This document shows, one piece after another, positions 1 to 13,775 of a stretch of 64,000 bases of DNA. Position 1 is the first letter of the stretch, and the number at the start of each line of letters is the position of its first letter. Below the pieces are notes generated by a model. That model did not search any database. It was not told the DNA's origin and saw only the letters and a list, made by a program, of their open reading frames with translations. A program made the position numbers and the translations under genes. Source of the stretch: Holothuria scabra (taxonomy: Eukaryota > Echinodermata > Holothuroidea > Aspidochirotida > Holothuriidae); contig CM074179.1 in assembly GCA_037179385.1 (NCBI GenBank), forward strand, positions 72,289,219-72,353,218, written 5' to 3'.

Positions 1-2960
<2,960 letters not shown>

Positions 2961-3144
2961 TACATGACCTTTGACCTCCCCTCAAAATGATAGGGGACAT
3001 CTTTTAATAAAAGTGCATTGCAAAACCAAATGAGAACCTTATACATGCAATTGCCTTACTTTGAAAAAACAGTATCTGTTAACAAATTTTCCAGTGTTTG
3101 ACCTTACATGACCCCAGATATAGCACAGGAACGAATCGGCATGG
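2961..3144. repeat. Diverged repeat unit with DR1-like TGACCTTTGACCT
   Basis: The segment contains TGACCTTTGACCT at 2965-2977, a perfect pair of AGGTCA half-sites spaced by one base when read on the minus strand. The surrounding words (CTCAAAATGATAGGGGACATC, close to CACCAAACACGATAGGG further on) recur at about 3,870, 4,038 and 4,190, so this is an outlying unit of the same diverged ~160-bp repeat. The G-rich minisatellite separates it from the others. Confidence 0.6.
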
Positions 3145-3735
3145 AGCAGTTTGGTATGTAGGAGGGAAGTTGGCATTAGGGAGATTTGGTATGTATGGCG
3201 GAGAGTTGTTTTGGGGCGATTTGATATGTATGAGGTGACATGGAGGTATTTGGTATTTATGGGGGAGATTTGTGTAGGGGAGTGATTTCGTATGCATGGG
3301 GGCGCTTTGGTTGGCATGGGGCTTTTTAGTAGGTATGGGGGCGGGTTGTCGAGCCAGTTGTCTATTTGGTTTGTATGAGGGCGAGTCGCCTTGAGGAAAT
3401 TTTGTTTGTATGGGTGCGAGTTGGCACCGAGCGATTTGGCATATATGGGGCAAGTTGACATAGGGCGGTATGGTATTTATGGGGCAAGTAGGTCTTGGGG
3501 CGATTTGGTGTGTCTGGGGGAGATTTGGCAAGTCGCGATTTGGTACTTAAGGGGAAATTTGGCTGGTACTATCTGGTATGGTGTGGCGAGTTGTCTTTGG
3601 GCGATGTGGTCTATATTGGAGAAAGTTGGCATGGGTCGATGTGGGGGGTATGGGGGCGATTTGTCTTAGGGCGCTTTGGTATGTATGGGGGTGAGTTGTC
3701 TTAGGACGTTTTGGTATATATAGGGACAAGTTGTT
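3145..3735. repeat. G-rich minisatellite, ~36-bp diverged unit
   Basis: Roughly 16-17 diverged copies of a unit like GATTTGGTATGTATGGGGGC followed by GAGTTG and a variable GGGGC block. Successive ATTTGGTATGTATGG-like cores lie about 30-40 bp apart. The plus strand is rich in G and T and very poor in C. Long open frames on both strands through it (Pro-rich on minus, Gly-rich on plus) are translations of the repeat and are not supported as genes. Confidence 0.85.
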
Positions 3736-4240
3736 ATGAACGACTGAATTAGTTCCTCCTATTATTGGAATCAATAACAAAACTGATTTACTGTACATGG
3801 CAATATACATACAGTTTACACATTACAAGCAAAGCGTAAAGTGTTTCAAATGTTTTAAGTTTTTTACCCCTGTGACTCCAGATCACCTTTGAACTCTACC
3901 AAAAACGATAGTTTTTTCCCTTTTCCTTAATATGGGGCATCTGTATACCAAATTTGAAACAGTCACACATTTCTAATTCTAATTGAGAAATCGTGTTTAC
4001 GATTTAACTGTCAAGTGTTTCGAGTCTTTGACCTGGTGACCACAGATGGCCTTTGAACTTCACCAAACACGATAGGGTTCTTCCTCTCAACATGGGCCAT
4101 CTATGTGCTATGTTTGAGAACTGTTATATTTTTCATTCTTGAGATATCGTGTAAACAAGTTAAGAGTAAAGGGTTAAAGACTTTTACCCCAGCTGACCCA
4201 GATGACCTTTGACCTCGACCTCTGTCCTTACATATTTGAC
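3736..4240. repeat. Diverged ~160-bp tandem repeat with DR1-like sites
   Basis: Three units begin near 3,871, 4,038 and 4,190 with the pattern GTGAC-CAGATGACCTTTGAACT followed by CACCAAACACGATAGGG. The third contains a perfect TGACCTTTGACCT at 4203-4215. The array reads in the opposite orientation to the 145-bp array at 35.3-36.7 kb, which has the same hallmark words (AGGTCAAAGGTCATCTGGGGTCA), so the two arrays probably belong to one repeat superfamily. Confidence 0.65.
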
Positions 4241-4725
4241 AATTGTCTACTCAGAATGGCTTTAGAAGTGGTAGGTCCTATCTTTTCATTGTAATGGTGT
4301 TCTTGAAAAATGTAACCAGCATTCTTGGTGAGGATTTATAACACTAGTTGATGCCCTTTGTCTAAACTCCAGGAAAGCATTTTTTAAGATATCTTATGCA
4401 CAGTTAATCAAAAAGCTTTTTTAAACTGGCCAAGTGTCTGATTGTATAAAGGAATGACTGACAGATCGTCATTAAACAGACGTTTTTAATGGATTTGAGT
4501 CTGTTTGCCAACCTGTAAATTAAGTGGATTTTCCCGGGTTTCTGTCTTAAGGTCAATTTTGTTTCTAAATATTTTTGGCTTAAATGACAGTACAGACTGT
4601 AGTACTGTTAAATTTTCTAACAATATCAAGAGTTGCAAGAGGGTTGCACCAACAATGGATGAAGGAATCTTTCAAAAGGATATTTTAAGGTAGTTAATTC
4701 GTCTGTTTATCAATGTTGTAATCGA
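4241..4725. other. Unassigned sequence
   Basis: No recognisable gene or repeat. A short open frame at 4505-4693 has no similarity I can identify. Confidence 0.4.
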
Positions 4726-4945
4726 GTCACTTGATATAGATTCGAGTTTGAAGTCAACTGTAGTCACCAGGCGTCTAGTCCAGAGTCGTGTCGAGTCTTT
4801 AGCAATTCTAGTCTAGTTGAGCCATGTCTTATCTTTCCCCCGAAGGTCGAGTCGAGTCACTTTGGCGTTTGGCAAGTGATGACTGTAGTCAAGTCGAGGT
4901 CCGTCAGTTTGTGACTCGAGTCACGTCTTTAACTCGAGTCTTTAC
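4726..4945. repeat. GAGTC/GACTC-rich degenerate simple repeat
   Basis: A ~220-bp stretch with many copies of CGAGTC, GTCGAGTC and the palindrome GACTCGAGTC (for example around 4840-4860 and 4910-4945). Spacing is irregular, so it is a degenerate short-motif expansion rather than a clean tandem array. Confidence 0.7.
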
Positions 4946-4949
4946 AAAA

Positions 4950-5395
4950 GTGTTGTTTAATCCTGAGAAATGTATGTTTATCCATGCTGGCCACAGGAAA
5001 CATATTATTATACTTGTTATATAAATGGCACTTTTATATTGAATCTGTAACCGAAAAGAAAAATGTAGGTGTGCTGAAAAAAAAATAGTCTAACATTTTG
5101 CCAGCAGTGAGCAAAGTCAGCTAAAACTGCAAACCCAAGTTTCGGGCATGATTAAGAGGGTCATTTGCTACAAAGAAAAGGTAATTCTTCTTAAGCTGTA
5201 TAAGTCATTTGTTCGTCCTCATTTCGTCAGGTTTTCATCGCATTTGTTTTTCAAATTTTATATTTACTAACTCGCAACTTAAAAAACGGGCTATCACAAT
5301 GACTGAAAGAAAGACTTAAGTTTTTTTATTTCATATTGAGACCTCTCACATAACACAAGAAGAAAATGACCTCAAGTTAATAGAAATCAGCGAGC
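4950..5395 (+). pseudogene. CR1-like LINE reverse transcriptase fragment
   Basis: Conceptual translation across several frames gives a series typical of the C-terminal half of a CR1/L2-type reverse transcriptase: FNPEKCMFIHAGH at about 4960, then GMIKRVICYKEKVILLKLYK followed by SFVRPHF at 5145-5226, then RAITMTERK at about 5290, and finally a degenerate stretch around EENDLKLIEI. In the family these are the DKCKVMHIG, MLGFIKR, LYKSLVRPHLEY and RRATK regions. Stops and frameshifts interrupt it and the catalytic YADD part is absent, so it is a dead 5'-truncated copy. The insertion edges are not resolved. Confidence 0.75.
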
Positions 5396-6439
5396 TGGTC
5401 AGCTGGCTTTTGCTAACGTAAGGTCTACTTAGCGTAGCATCATCTTAGTAAGCAATTTGGTTTAAAATGGCAGTGTTGTACGTAATGCTACGGCAACTAC
5501 TATTTTGCTTAAACTCCTGTAGTCTTGCTCCAAACTGAATCCATAGGGCTACATGATTAATATCAATAAATGCATCAACCACACTGGACGCCTTAATACA
5601 AAACGTAGTGTCTAAATTTAAAGTGATACTTTGTGTTAGAAAAAGGGAACTACATTAAATTATTCCCGCCAAACTTTTCACAGAACATTTAAACAATCAG
5701 TTCGAACAATGAGGACGAATAAGCAATTCTCAATGCGAAAGCTCTGCCAAATTTTGTTCAATTACCATAAAAAAAATAACGGCAAAAATATAAAAATCGA
5801 TAATGATAGGTTGCACACTTTGGTCTTTTACATCATTCCCATCCGTTAGAGCCCCAACCAATAGTAGTTCACTTAGGTTTGAATATTCAATACAAAAAAA
5901 CGTTACAAACACAGAATGTGCACTGTACCAGAGTGGTAGGTGGTAATGCTTCTCGCCTTGTTACGTTAACGTCTATGCTCGATTCTACAACTGGACCTAA
6001 ATCTTCGTCTCTTATGAAAAAACATAATGAAGGACACTCGAAGCAGTCGAATTGCAACTGCTCGAAAAGGGCTTCCCTCTCTTATATTTTATGCATGACC
6101 TTTCATAACGTCATACCGATCTGAATGCTAATTTGCTAAAAGTCATGTATTTTTAAAACCAATTATCTCAGAAACTAGGAACGCAAAAAACGTCAAAATC
6201 GCGAAAACTGATGGATGAGATGTATAGCATTCTTTTGGTGCCTAGTTCCGAGTCGATTTTATCAAACGTCTAAAACGGTTTTCTAATGCTCAGCAAAATC
6301 GTTCAGCATTTATTCGATATTGTTTTAAACTACTCAGATTTTACTTTAATTGGGGGGAATTTTTGTTTTCTATCTATTGGTATCATTATTGCACTGAAAA
6401 ATTTCTCAATGAGCCAGCACTCTGTAGTTCCACCACGAA
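5396..6439. other. Unassigned AT-rich sequence
   Basis: No coding similarity or structured repeat recognised. Short open frames at 5730-5912 (minus) and 5879-6124 (plus) overlap on opposite strands and have no recognisable domain. Confidence 0.4.
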
Positions 6440-9347
6440 TCGATTGTGGCGCCTAGAGTATATTGAACGACAGCCCAGTACATTGGGGGTGGATGAACGA
6501 GGTACCAATAATGAGGTACCGCATAGCAGCATGAAGCGAGTAATCTGAGCTCTTCAGATATGATAGTCTGCCGTGCACCATCCGTTGCTTGTATGTCTGG
6601 CGGCCATGGTTTAGTAGGTATCATTACTTTTGATTATAAAACTTCGACAGAACCTCTTATCAATACGTGCAAGGTGTAATATGAAAGACAGTAAAATTTC
6701 CTATCGCATGATACCATATATGATGGGTATGATGTTGAATCTAATTACATTTTGTGGCAAAAAGTGTAATTTGTAGCCAATGTTTCACGAATTTTGTATT
6801 ACATTAATTTACGTTTTTCTTCATATTTTTTCAAAAATTTTAAGGTAATGCATGCTACTACATGGGTACTATTGTGTGGAAATAACAAGGTTATTGCTTT
6901 TTAAAGACGAAAGTTACAGGCTTTCTAATATTAGCCAGTTGACATTTAAGAAAATAAAGTTCTGAACCTTAAATATTAGATCGCCCTATTCTGATTTTGC
7001 ATCAGCTCAGATAGTAAAACTGGGAATGCAGAAATATAACCATTATTGTACACCTTGAATCGTAAACATAATATTCGAGATTGTGATTTCAATATACATG
7101 CTTGTATTGATTTTCAGAAACTTGTACTAAATCCAAGATAGATGCCATTGGTCAATGCACTTTTCGCCTATTTTCCTTGAATTTCCACGTTTACTGCTCA
7201 TTTTCTGTGAGAAAAGTTATCATTTTGGGTCAAATGGCAGTAGAAGATACAACCCAGGGACAAGACCTTTTTTTATTAACACAGTCCGTAAACCAAGATA
7301 TTTCTATCTTAGTTTTAGAATTTCCAATCAAGAAAGGAATGATCACTAGTATGTATAGTGCACTTAAATGCACTTTTCAGCAGTTCTATACTTGGTTGAG
7401 ATCATTTTCCATCTATGGTATTCATCGATCAATTTAACTAGGTACCCCCTTAACCCTACATTGCCCCCTTTTCCTCAGAAGTTACCTCACAGAGGCATTA
7501 CTAGCTAAACCAGGTACATTGCTTACTTCGATGCTTTTCAGTTACATTCGTAGTGTAAGGGCAACCTATTAGCTATTGAAGAATAATTCCGACATAAATA
7601 AGGTACAGAGTTAAATTAATCCTCTACTTATGTTAATAAATCGTTTCATGTGCCAAGATGGCCGCTATGGGTAAATGCATTTCATTTCTCAATGCGTACG
7701 GAAATTCTATTAAGAAGCACTAACCACCTGCTACATACCACAATGGATGCAGTCTACAGCATATCTAACATTTTCTGCAGTACATATACCTATTTTAAGA
7801 TGTTGGTCACAGGTTATTTAAATTTAACCCACATTTTCATGGCATTTCCTCAGAAAAGTGGCAGTATTAGCCAAACCAAATTCATATTTCATTGCGATGG
7901 CTTCCAGAAACTTTCATTGTATAGTAACAGATACTTTTGACATTAACAGGGTAACCTTTACCAACACTGAGGATACATCCTAAAGGAGAGTCACTTTTTC
8001 ATTGCACACATCGCTTCTCTTCCAAGGTAACGGTCTGGAGTCAATGTAGTTATTTAAGAAGTAGAGGAGGTCATGAAAGTGTAAATTTGAAAGACTGTTC
8101 AATTAATTCCTCTCCGAATCTCTCCGAATGATTTTGTTTTATGTCTAGTTTGGTGTAACAAACTTGAAACGGTCGGGTTTCATTTACTGTACTATATCAT
8201 GTAAAGACGCCATTTTGAATTTCAAAATGATAGACTTTCTTTCATTTGTCTAACAGTATGTATAATACTGAATATATTTGTATATGAATAGGTAGTAGAA
8301 TTGATAAAAAATGTATTTTATTCCTATTGGATTTATAATGTAGATGACAATATTTTGTCCGAACACTAAGAATGTATCTGAAGTCTTAGAGGTAAATATG
8401 TACTTAGCTTAAGCTAGGTATGTCAGCCACTATGGGGTAACTGCCGAGGAAAGGGGGCTTGCGACTGGGGTGATGGGAGTGTCTAAATAAATTGCAAATT
8501 AACATGTAAAATGTTCGTTACCAAGTCCAGGACTGCTGAAAAGTGAATCTCAATGCTTTACATACGAGTAACCTTTCCTTTCTCGATCGAAAATTCTCCA
8601 TTAAAGACAGAAATACAGAGTCAATGGTGCATTTACCTCTAGCCGCTCTTGGTTTACGAACTGAGTGTATAAAAGGAGTCGTCTTGTCCCTGGGTTGTAT
8701 CTTCTAGTGCCATTTGACCCCAAAATCATACCTTTCTCAGCGGAAATGAGCTGCAGAAAGTGCATTGACCAATGGTGGCCATCTTGGATTTAATACAAGA
8801 TGTCTGAAAATCAATAAAAACATGTATGTCGAAATCACATGCCCGGATTTTATGTTTACGATCCGAATTGTACAATAATGGTTGTATTTCTGTCTTCCAG
8901 TTGTACTATTTGAGCTGGTACGAAATCAGAACAGGGCGATCTACTACTTTAGGTTCAAAACTGGATTTTCTTAAATTCCAGCTTGTCTACTTTGAACTTT
9001 CGTCATTGAAAAGCAACAACCTTGTTATTTTGACACTGTAATACCCATGTATAGGAACCAATTTTCAGAAAGTTTCAATGCATTACCTTTATATTTGAAA
9101 ACATTATAAAGAAATTCGAAATTAATATAATTTACATTTCAGGAAATATTGGCTGAAATTTACACTTTTTGCCCCTTAATGTAATTTAATTCACCACGAT
9201 ACCAATCACTACCGTACATGGTACCATTCAATAGGAAATTTTATTGTCTGTCATATGACACCTTACACGTATTGATAAGAGGTTCTATCAAAGTTATACT
9301 ACCAAAAATAATGATGCCTATTAAACCATGGCCCCCATTTTGAAAAA

Positions 9348-10019
9348 GGTGGGGTCTATTCACAGGAACATTTTCGTAAGAATAATGGATAGTGGAAGCA
9401 CTATTCATACGAAAATTTTCGCATCAGAATCAATGGCAGTGTGGAAGAAGCTAGGGGCGGCAACCACAGCAGAGGCGCTTCATACACAGGGTAAGGGATG
9501 GTGACGCAGTTTGTCTGCCTAAGTTAAGCTTCAGTATACTGTCTCCATGAGATGGCGCGTACTATTGAGGCGAGCATACCAGAAAACGATACTGGGTCTT
9601 TGGCTAAGACCATGTGTAGTATCTGTTCTTTTCATCCAGTCTAGAATGCTGTGATGGGCTACTTTGAAAAAACGCCAGAAAAACGCCAAATCCCGGTTTA
9701 ACGTCCCATTTAAAAATCTCCCCGTCAAGAATTTCCAAAAAACACCAAATCTCCTTGTTTGGCTTGAAAATCGCCAAACTGGCAACTCTGATTGAGAAAG
9801 CGCTTCAAAGTCTTTTAACTCTACATCTTCCGTGTTCAAAAAAGTACTTGAGCGTATGCGTATGCTTACATATATATTTCTACGTATATTACCCTAATCC
9901 TAAACCTGTTACGATGCGTACGTGTGTACGTATGTACCTATTGTACGTAAATTTTCGTATCAACAGGGGTAGCAGAAAGCCCTATTCATAAGAAAATTTT
10001 CATATGAATAGCTACAATG
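9348..10019. mobile_element. 672-bp insertion with 9-bp direct repeats and inverted ends
   Basis: This segment interrupts the right arm of the foldback and has no counterpart in the left arm. It is bounded by TTTGAAAAA at 9339-9347 and again at 10020-10028, a plausible target-site duplication. Its ends are inverted repeats: CTATTCACAGGAACATTTTC near 9356 against CTATTCATATGAAAATTTTC in reverse complement of the right end. It contains a U2-snRNA-like segment at 9593-9650 and no transposase, so it is a non-autonomous element. The 9-bp duplication would suit a Mutator-like element, but the superfamily is not proven. Confidence 0.75.
9593..9650 (+). repeat. U2 snRNA 5'-domain-derived repeat (copy 1)
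   Basis: TTTGGCTAAGACCATGTGTA followed by GTATCTGTTCTTTTCATCCA closely follows the 5' end of animal U2 snRNA (TTTTGGCTAAGATCAAGTGTAGTATCTGTTCTT), including the GUAGUA branch-point-recognition core. After that the sequence leaves U2 and continues with CAGTCTAGAATG, shared with the copy at 42311-42370. It lacks the U2 Sm-site region, so it is a U2-derived repeat and not a functional snRNA gene. Confidence 0.75.
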
Positions 10020-10190
10020 TTTGAAAAATGACTGCTAGACATACTAGCAACGGATGGCGCACGGCAGGCTATCATATTTGAAGATCTCAGGCAACTCGCT
10101 TCATGCTGATTTACTTCGTTATTGGAACCTCGTTCATCTATCCCCAATGCACTAGGCTGCCGGTCTGATACACAATAGAGTTAGCCTTTT

Positions 10191-12007
10191 ATCGCCAAAT
10201 GAACGTTCCTGGTCGCCCCATAATGTACAACGTAACATCAGCCTACTCCATACTCAGCAGTACCGTTCTCATTTTGGCGAAAATGGGGTGGAACTTGCTA
10301 CTTCAACATTTTTTAAACAAATTGTTTGTTTTAATGCCACGCACAAATTAAACTTATAGGTACTAAAAGACAAGCAGACCACCTTCATACTAGGAATTAC
10401 CTCAACAATCTGTGCAAGAAAAGTCTCCATCATTACCGGGCAACTAAACTAACTCTGGAATCATTTACCTCAAACACTAAAGGTCAAGCCTTCGTTAGTA
10501 CCATTCAGACAAAATCTTCAGGGTACTTCATAAATTTCTATTAATTCCCATGATTTCCTACCACCATTACCATTTATCCGCACCTATTTTAGTTTTCCAG
10601 GGATTGGTAACTGTGATTGAGTTAGGTGTTAGGGTACTTGCAAAGGTGGGGAGGGGATTGACTAGGCCTGGAGTAATTAGCTTTTAGTAGTAATAGATTA
10701 TTTACGTGTAGTTTTTGCTCTTCTTTCTATGCAACTTTTTTTTTTTTTTGTTTCTCTTAGGGAGTGACACTAGCTTCCCGATAAGCCCTAAAGAGTTTCT
10801 AAGTGTACTTCCTATCACAGCTTTTGTTGTTCATCTGCTAATGTTACCCTTAAATTTCTGTGTTGTGAGAAACCAAAAATGAATGAATGAATGAAGTGGA
10901 TACGTAGTGCTGCACTCGTATACACTGTGTGAGAAGGTGATACCGTTAGACCTATAAAAACGTAGACATACAATGTCGTAGTCATTGAAAGCTCTGTACT
11001 TAGCAAACCTGTATCTTGTTTGCACTATAACAGTGAAAGTCACCTCACTTTAAGAAAATTGCGCTTCTTAAAAAGCTGGTTTGAAAATCTTTGCACTTGG
11101 AAACTGTATCAACTTCAAGCCAATGTTCATTCTTTGTAAAAAACCTTTCCATAGTCATGTACACTCAGTCAGCAAGATGTCAACAATAAATTGAGCAAAA
11201 GTATGAATGTGGGACTCTTTTAAAAGGGTCCATGCTTGAGCAGACCGGGCCAGGAAAATGCTTTGATTTAACCATTTACTGTGAGAAACAATAAAAAAAA
11301 AAATACTGAAGGCAACTCAATAGCAAATACCAAAATAAGGTTTATGTCACAAGCTAGGGTTAATTTGCAAATGAGACATTTCGCTTTACAGTTTAATGCT
11401 GGTCTTAAAAACTACCTGATGATAGCTCAGGGACTGCTAGGATAATAGTTCATCACCATATTGTCCTCTTGTGAGATGACGTAATGTTCCCAACTCATTT
11501 CTATTTAGGCCAGTTTGATGTGCCGAGCTCAAACAGTCAATATAAAAACATAGTCTGTTCTACTTTAATGCAGGAATCTAAGAATGTTGCCCAATGGTTC
11601 TCCTAAAGTGGCCTCCTTAATATCAGGAAGATATACTGTAGACAAATTCGTATAACAATATATATGAATGAATTAACAGTTTTCACTTCATTAAGTGTTA
11701 CACTAATTGGGAATTCATTTCAAAACTATGATGAGAGCTGCACTGTGACAAAAACACTGCCAGTGAACATCATGGCTTTCGTCATATCACTACCTGTTAA
11801 TCAAGATCAAGTTTCACTTTACTGAGTCCCAAGAGGGAAATTCAAAGCTCGCAATAGAAACATGATAAAGTAAAAAACATCAAAAATGAATAGGCAAAGA
11901 TTTCAAACATAAAAATTCAAAAACATTAAAAAGTTAAATCAAAATAAACAAGAAAGATAAAACGAGAAGTAAAAAATTAGACACCAAGATTAAGATGATA
12001 AAAAGTA
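10191..12007. other. Unassigned AT-rich sequence
   Basis: No gene recognised. It holds a T10+ run at about 10738-10749, a short (ATGA)n tract at 10878-10895 and ordinary AT-rich DNA. Two overlapping minus-strand open frames at 10815-11043 have no identifiable similarity. Confidence 0.4.
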
Positions 12008-13355
12008 GGGTATTTCCATAAACTAGGGGTCCAAAGGGGTTTTTACTAATTTTGTCAATGTAATGCTACATTTCAAAGACAGGGAATAAAACAAACCATT
12101 TATTCAGGTATTTTATTATACCTCACCAACATATTTTTTTTATTTTTTATAACCTCAATAGTCAATGGTTAGAAATTTCTAGAAAATAGTCTCTTTTGTT
12201 TCAAGTCCCCCTGATTTTGGGGTAGCAGCTGTGACATACAGACAAACAAATCTGATTTATTTGAAAAGTATATTTATCATAAACTGAGCATTTTTTGCTC
12301 ATTTATCATGGTAAGGATATCACTAATAATCATCATTTCCAAATATCATTATTACAGCTTCACCCAACTTTCTGAGCAGGATGATAGAAAATGCCCTTTG
12401 GACAAACATAACTCTTTGGTGCCCCCCCCCTCCCCCCCCCCCCAGTTATGTTGGTTTTCTAATGTCCTTTTCATCATTGACCCAATGAAATCTTTCCCAG
12501 GTGCCAGAAATTTTCCTGACGAAAGAATTGGTTAAAACTCTTTCAAAAAGTAGCACACTTCTGAAGAAAAAAACCAAGAGAAGCATCTTTTATGTAAGTG
12601 TCTTTAATGTATGTGGTAATGAGAAACAAAAATTAAATAAAACAGAGACATCTTGCTTTATGTTGCTTTTGCGAACAGTGGTTTATATTGTATTTGACAG
12701 TTTCCAGGTCAGCCTAACCTTTAAAAATTTTATTAGCATATTTCATGTTTAGAGTAATGGGGACACGAAATCTTGGTATCCCCATTAGACGCGGTTCAAA
12801 AATTGAGTGAAATATCCTCAAATATCACATACTTCCATGAAAAGATAAAAAATGAGGTACCAAACGACAAGTCTAACAGTCTTCATGTCCCAAAGAGGAA
12901 AATTTGTATCCTTGATCATCCTTTACTGGTTAAATATAGTCAAAATTGTCCAAAATATGCAAAGTGTGGACTTTTTGACACCTGAAAGTGTTGACAAAAA
13001 TAACACTTTTGTTAAGTTATGGAGAGTTATTTCAAACTTCTTCCATATTTTTTCAAGAAAGGATCCTAAATCACACTCAACTATGGACTTTCAACCATCT
13101 AGGATTTTCTTCGTTCTTTTAAGAGGACATTAAAGACTGTTTTGGTGTCCCCCGTTGTGTTGATAAATGTGATGGCATCATTTGTTTGAATGAGTCCCAT
13201 CAGACACAGGTAATGTTGTTTGTAAAAATATTTGTTTTTTTTTTAAATACAACTGCTGACTATACTCTACCTAGAATGTAAATCTCAACCAGAATGTTTT
13301 CTTAAATTTTGACCTCATGTCACACTATTGGACCCCCTAGTTTATGGAAATACCC
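12008..13355. mobile_element. 1,348-bp DNA transposon with perfect inverted ends
   Basis: The left end begins GGGTATTTCCATAAACTAGG and continues GGTCCAA. The right end finishes with its complement (TTGGACCCCCTAGTTTATGG then AAATACCC), differing only in the length of a G run. AGTA at 12004-12007 and AGTA at 13356-13359 form a 4-bp target duplication (or a shorter one nested within it). No transposase domain is readable inside; internal open frames (12308-12535, 12501-12752, 12852-13133) are unrecognised. A C-rich run lies at 12421-12444. It is probably a non-autonomous derivative. GGG-type ends with short duplications recall PIF/Harbinger, but I cannot assign it. Confidence 0.85.
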
Positions 13356-13374
13356 AGTAGTCTAGCGATTGAAA

Positions 13375-13775
13375 CGATCACTAAAAAGTTTAATAAACCT
13401 GGGGATAAAAGATGATTTACGTCAATTTGTAGCTGCATAAGGAAGTCTCATTCGACCACTACCAGGAATTATCGCACAGTTGAAATAGTCATAGGATGTG
13501 GCTAGAATCATTCCAAACAGTACTGAGCTTATGTACAATATAACGTTCATATTACGAGTAACTTGTGGATTGATCATTACCTAAAATACGTTCCGTTTGT
13601 TTAATTATTGAATCAATACGTTTTTTATCTGTGGCATCTACATTCCCACCCCAACAAGCAATGCAATACATCCAAACATTAATCAGAATTTGGCCTACTG
13701 TAGTACTGCAGTTAAGCACCACATTGACTCGAGGGGACCTTTTGGGACAATTCAAGTCAGTCAGAAGAAGAATTG
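13375..13775 (-). pseudogene. LINE reverse transcriptase C-terminus (CR1/L2-like)
   Basis: The minus strand encodes VGQILINVWMYCIACWGGN followed by VDATDKKRIDSIIKQTERIL at 13552-13755. In another frame near 13381-13465 it gives PGSGRMRLPYAATN and RKSSFIPRFIKLF. These correspond to the conserved YCIxxWGGN motif and the terminal SGRxRxPxxRTxRxxxSFIPxAIKLxN block at the end of CR1/L2-type ORF2. Stops and frameshifts lie between the blocks. The 3' end of the fragment sits only ~20 bp from the end of the 1,348-bp transposon, but the LINE does not resume on its other side. Confidence 0.75.

Larger units (their letters stand above)
6440..10190. repeat. Large imperfect inverted repeat (foldback element)
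   Basis: The left arm (about 6440-7560, perhaps extending toward 7940) is matched in reverse complement by the right arm (about 8385-9338 plus 10029-10190). Anchor points: AGATACAACCCAGGGACAAG at 7245-7264 is the exact complement of 8683-8702. TCAATGCACTTT near 7152 matches AAGTGCATTGACCAATGG near 8758, and ATCCGTTGCTTGTATGTCTG near 6581 matches CTAGACATACTAGCAACGGAT near 10034. The right arm is interrupted by the 672-bp insertion at 9348-10019. The arms differ by many substitutions and small indels, so it is old. No transposase is visible inside; the open frames there have no recognised similarity. The spacer is roughly 7,560-8,385 and may itself be weakly inverted (GATGGCCGC near 7657 against GACGCCATTTTG near 8205). 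Confidence 0.85.

Noticed and set aside
3039..3810. Pro-rich and Gly-rich open frames of 60-150 codons
   Set aside because: They are translations of the G-rich minisatellite, exist on both strands, and lack any other coding sign.
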